Positions 62,068 to 64,000 of a stretch of 64,000 bases of DNA are shown here, piece after piece. Within the stretch, counting starts at the first letter, position 1. Every line of letters begins with the position of its first letter. Origin of the DNA: an uncultured Elusimicrobium sp. (lineage in GTDB: Bacteria; Elusimicrobiota; Elusimicrobia; Elusimicrobiales; Elusimicrobiaceae); assembly GCA_947305555.1 (NCBI GenBank), contig CAMZDW010000002.1, forward strand, positions 1 to 64,000. Reading direction: 5' to 3'. Both the position numbers and the translations under genes were made by a program. The notes under the pieces were generated by a model that saw only the letters and a program-made list of their open reading frames with translations, had not been told where the DNA came from and made no database searches.

Positions 62068-63318
62068 ATGAAGAAAACTTTCCTTAATTATAACACTATT
62101 TACGAGGCCAAGCAAAAGTTTTCCAGTATTTTTCTAAAAGGCTGGAGCCAAATCCCAAAGTTTGATATGATGTTATATATGGACAACGAAACCCAATTAG
62201 ACAGCGTAAACGAATATTTTAAGCACTTAGGTCAAATTACCCAAGAAGTAAACCGGGAAGAAACCTCCCGTCTTTGGAAACTTGCCAAAAAAGGCGACGA
62301 AAGCGCTAAAAATAAAATTGTGGAAATGAATTTACGGCTGGTTGTTCCGACAGCCAAACGTTTTCTGCGCCCCGGCATGGAGCTCATGGATTTGATAGAA
62401 GAAGGCAATTTAGGGCTGCTGCAGGCAATTGAAAAATTTGAACCCAAAAAGGGATTTCGTTTTTCCACTTACGCTATTTACTGGATTGAACAGTATATTC
62501 GCAAATTTATCGAAGAGCAATCTGGTTCTATTAAAATTCCCTCCCATGCTTGGGGAAATTTGAAGAAGTGGTTCCGTGCTTGGAACGAGTTAAAAGAAGC
62601 AAATGGACGTGATCCTTCTTTAAGTGAAATGGCCAAAGAGCTTAACTTAACGGCCCGGCAAGTCAAATCTATCATGGATACTTTAAATGCTGCCAAGGGG
62701 ATTGATTCGTTAGCTTCCGTTGTGCATGAAGAAGAAGAAATGACCTTGGAAGACATTTTGAGTGACGATGGACGAGGAAATCCGCATGACGTATTTGTAA
62801 AACGTGAAAATACAAACACGATTAAAAAAAGTATGGAAGATTTAAATGACCGCGACCGCCAAATTGTCATCATGCGCTACGGTTTAGACGACGATGAACC
62901 CAAGACGTTAGGGGAAGTGGCTGAACTACTAGGCCTTTCGCGCGAACGGGTCCGGCAAATAGAAGAACGGGCCGTGGCAACGTTGCGCCGGGAAGCGGTA
63001 AAAGCCGGCATTCTGGAACACGTCCCCGAAAATTTTCGCACCAAAAAATTACATGGGGCCCTACCTAAAAAAGTACGCACAAATATTTTGGGTGAAGCAG
63101 AACCCGATGCCATTTGGAAAAAGATGTTAAAATCAATATCCAAACAGCCTACTGCACGAAAATCTGCTACCACAAGCAAGAAAAAAGTGAAAAGTACTAA
63201 ATCTGTTGCAAAAAAAGTGCAGAAAAAAACTTTCGCCAAAAAGCAAACTCCTGCCAAGGTGATTCGCAAGAAAAAAGTGGTTTCTGCTAAAAAAATTCAA
63301 CGCCGTAAAAAGAAATAA
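62068..63318 (+). CDS. rpoD: RNA polymerase sigma-70 factor (RpoD/SigA family) with lysine-rich tail
   Basis: Region 1.2 lies near residues 45-70. Region 2 has LRLVVPTAKRF, DLIEEGNLGLLQAIEKFEPKKGFRFSTYAIYWI near 110-145 and region 2.4. Region 3 and region 4 follow, the last ending in LGLSRERVRQIEERAVATLRR near 310. Region 1.1 is absent. After about residue 350 a tail of roughly 65 residues very rich in K (KKVKSTKSVAKK and similar) extends the protein to 416 aa. The start may also be the ATG at 62179 (379 aa), as residues 1-37 are not sigma-like. This is probably the primary sigma factor, though a group 2 factor cannot be excluded. tRNA-Arg follows after 5 nt. Confidence 0.88.
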   Translation: MKKTFLNYNTIYEAKQKFSSIFLKGWSQIPKFDMMLYMDNETQLDSVNEYFKHLGQITQEVNREETSRLWKLAKKGDESAKNKIVEMNLRLVVPTAKRFLRPGMELMDLIEEGNLGLLQAIEKFEPKKGFRFSTYAIYWIEQYIRKFIEEQSGSIKIPSHAWGNLKKWFRAWNELKEANGRDPSLSEMAKELNLTARQVKSIMDTLNAAKGIDSLASVVHEEEEMTLEDILSDDGRGNPHDVFVKRENTNTIKKSMEDLNDRDRQIVIMRYGLDDDEPKTLGEVAELLGLSRERVRQIEERAVATLRREAVKAGILEHVPENFRTKKLHGALPKKVRTNILGEAEPDAIWKKMLKSISKQPTARKSATTSKKKVKSTKSVAKKVQKKTFAKKQTPAKVIRKKKVVSAKKIQRRKKK

Positions 63319-63323
63319 TTTAC

Positions 63324-63397
63324 GCCCCCGTAGCTCAATTGGATAGAGCGATTCCGTCCTAAGGAAGAGGTTGCGAGTTCAACTCCCGCCGGGGGTA
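63324..63397 (+). tRNA. tRNA-Arg (anticodon CCT)
   Basis: The acceptor gcccccg/cgggggt starts with a G-T pair, the D arm is gctc/gagc, the anticodon stem attcc/ggaag encloses loop gtcctaa (anticodon CCT), and the T loop is ttcaact. Two stem mismatches appear (one in the anticodon stem, one in the T stem), and CCA is not encoded, unlike the other tRNAs in the window. It reads AGG and lies 5 nt after the sigma factor stop codon. Confidence 0.85.
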
Positions 63398-63402
63398 AAA
63401 AT

Positions 63403-63428
63403 AAAAAGCCCACTTAAAGTGGGTTTTT
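63403..63428 (+). terminator. Intrinsic terminator after tRNA-Arg (bidirectional)
   Basis: The stem aagcccact/agtgggttt is flanked by A and T runs, so it can serve both the sigma factor-tRNA unit and the converging pilin-like gene. Confidence 0.8.
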
Positions 63429-63455
63429 ATTCTTTAAGAGTTAGAGTAGAACCCT

Positions 63456-63950
63456 TTACTCGGTAAAACAGCCATCGCCAGTACTAGAAGATAGGCAGCC
63501 AGTTCCGCTTTTGCCCAATCCTAGCGCTTGGCAGTCCTTTTTATAACCCAGACAATATTTCTTTCCATTTAACAACCATAGAAAATAATACTCGTTGCTA
63601 ACATTGTGCACAGATTGAACATGTTGAGGGTTAGTATAAGTCATCTCATAGCGATAACCATGTTTTCCTTCAAAAGAAGTACCTGTTACACTATTTCCAT
63701 TTTTATCTACAAAACCTAGTGATAAATCACTAATATCCGGAGTGGCAGCAGGATTACCAGTTTCCATTTGATACACGGCCAACGCATCTTCCAAAGATTT
63801 AAGCGTTGACCATGCTTCGCTGGCACGGCTCTTTTTTACCGCTTTGTTATATTGCGGCAAGGCTACACTTGCCAAAATGCCGATAATTAATACCACTACC
63901 AAGAGTTCTATCAATGTAAACCCTCGTTTATTTTGATTTTTAATTTTCAT
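63456..63950 (-). CDS. Type IV pilin-like protein (164 aa)
   Basis: The leader KIKNQNKRG is followed by FTLIELLVVVLIIGILASVAL and PQYNKAVKKSR, a class III prepilin N-terminus with Glu5. It is a paralogue of the gene at 4433-4945. The C-terminal part has four cysteines (C-x6-C, then C-x7-C), echoing the same arrangement. The middle region contains NGNSVTGTSFEGKHGYRYE, similar to NGTSATSQWFDSRHAHYYL of the first. A TAGGAG ribosome binding site precedes the ATG, and a TAGATT box about 35 nt upstream matches the first pilin promoter. Assembly genes are not in the window. Confidence 0.9.
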   Translation of the reverse strand: MKIKNQNKRGFTLIELLVVVLIIGILASVALPQYNKAVKKSRASEAWSTLKSLEDALAVYQMETGNPAATPDISDLSLGFVDKNGNSVTGTSFEGKHGYRYEMTYTNPQHVQSVHNVSNEYYFLWLLNGKKYCLGYKKDCQALGLGKSGTGCLSSSTGDGCFTE

Positions 63951-63984
63951 TTATATTCTCCTATGTGTGTTAACTTACAATTAA

Positions 63985-63990
63985 AATCTA
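63985..63990 (-). promoter_or_regulatory. -10 box (TAGATT) of the second pilin-like gene
   Basis: On the minus strand TAGATTTTAATTG follows GGGG and a T run of at least six that is cut by the window edge. The same TAGATTT at similar distance is used by the first pilin gene, whose upstream spacer is T13. Confidence 0.5.
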
Positions 63991-64000
63991 CCCCAAAAAA

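Noticed and set aside
1..64000. CRISPR arrays, prophage genes or insertion sequences
   Set aside because: No regularly spaced repeats, transposase, integrase or phage structural genes could be recognised in the window.

Overview
This window is a gene-dense bacterial chromosome segment, moderately AT-rich, with no rRNA, CRISPR array or insertion sequence that I can see. Two type IV pilin-like genes share an almost identical N-terminus ending in the ALPQYxKAVxKSR pattern. Together with a Bacteroides-aerotolerance-type (bat) operon, lipoprotein and heptose genes (a Gram-negative envelope) and the housekeeping content, they suggest a host- or gut-associated member of the Elusimicrobiota (Elusimicrobium-like). 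That assignment is an inference from protein style, not a database result.

Layout. 1-5000: the first codons of a cold-shock protein at the left edge, glutamate formimidoyltransferase, a small secreted protein, rsmA, a large TPR protein and a pilin-like gene. 5000-5950: a MerR-type regulator and two tRNA-Pro genes. The second tRNA is followed by a 227-bp unit bounded by 29-bp direct repeats of the tRNA 3' end and filled with nested inverted repeats. 5950-16400: lplA, then an accessory-looking block with a 1126-aa exported protein, a polytopic membrane protein, a 42-aa lipoprotein, an SF2 helicase with a predicted transmembrane hairpin, and other membrane proteins of unknown function. 16455-24602: moxR, DUF58 and batA-batE. 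24616-30165: gmhA, rpiB, pgi, miaB, a PilZ protein and miaA. 30178-33193: a secreted trypsin-like protease, plsY, gpsA and HU. 33269-40623 (minus): ileS, lspA, a TPR lipoprotein, a divergent P1B-type ATPase, queF and a membrane-anchored protein. 40739-42594: a divergent dtxR-type regulator and gdhA. 42597-56571 (minus): trxA, an exported thioredoxin-like protein, polA, coaE, rho, rpmE, prfA, prmC, murA, folC, a coiled-coil protein, ddl and a small membrane protein. 56850-59302: a MORN/YwqK-type protein, ispE, spoVG and tRNA-Gln. 59323-64000: malQ, the sigma-70 gene, tRNA-Arg and a second pilin-like gene.

The most noteworthy signals are regulatory or structural. The first pilin gene has a TTGACA/TAGATT promoter whose 17-bp spacer contains a run of 13 T, the layout of a phase-variable promoter. 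The second pilin gene has the same TAGATT box, with a T run cut off by the window edge. Several genes (at 170, 5074, 15457, 21435, 29230 and 31262) have a TATAAT/TACAAT box only 5-7 nt before the ATG and no Shine-Dalgarno, which suggests leaderless mRNAs. Other points are the tRNA-Pro element, the membrane-anchored helicase, a P-type ATPase lacking the TGE glutamate, lysine-rich tails on the sigma factor and on ribosomal protein L31, and an intrinsic terminator that abuts the miaB start codon.

No gene-free stretch exceeds 300 bases except 5628-5948, which holds the tRNA-Pro element. The 278-base gap at 56572-56849 shows nothing I can name beyond the upstream regions of the two divergent genes.
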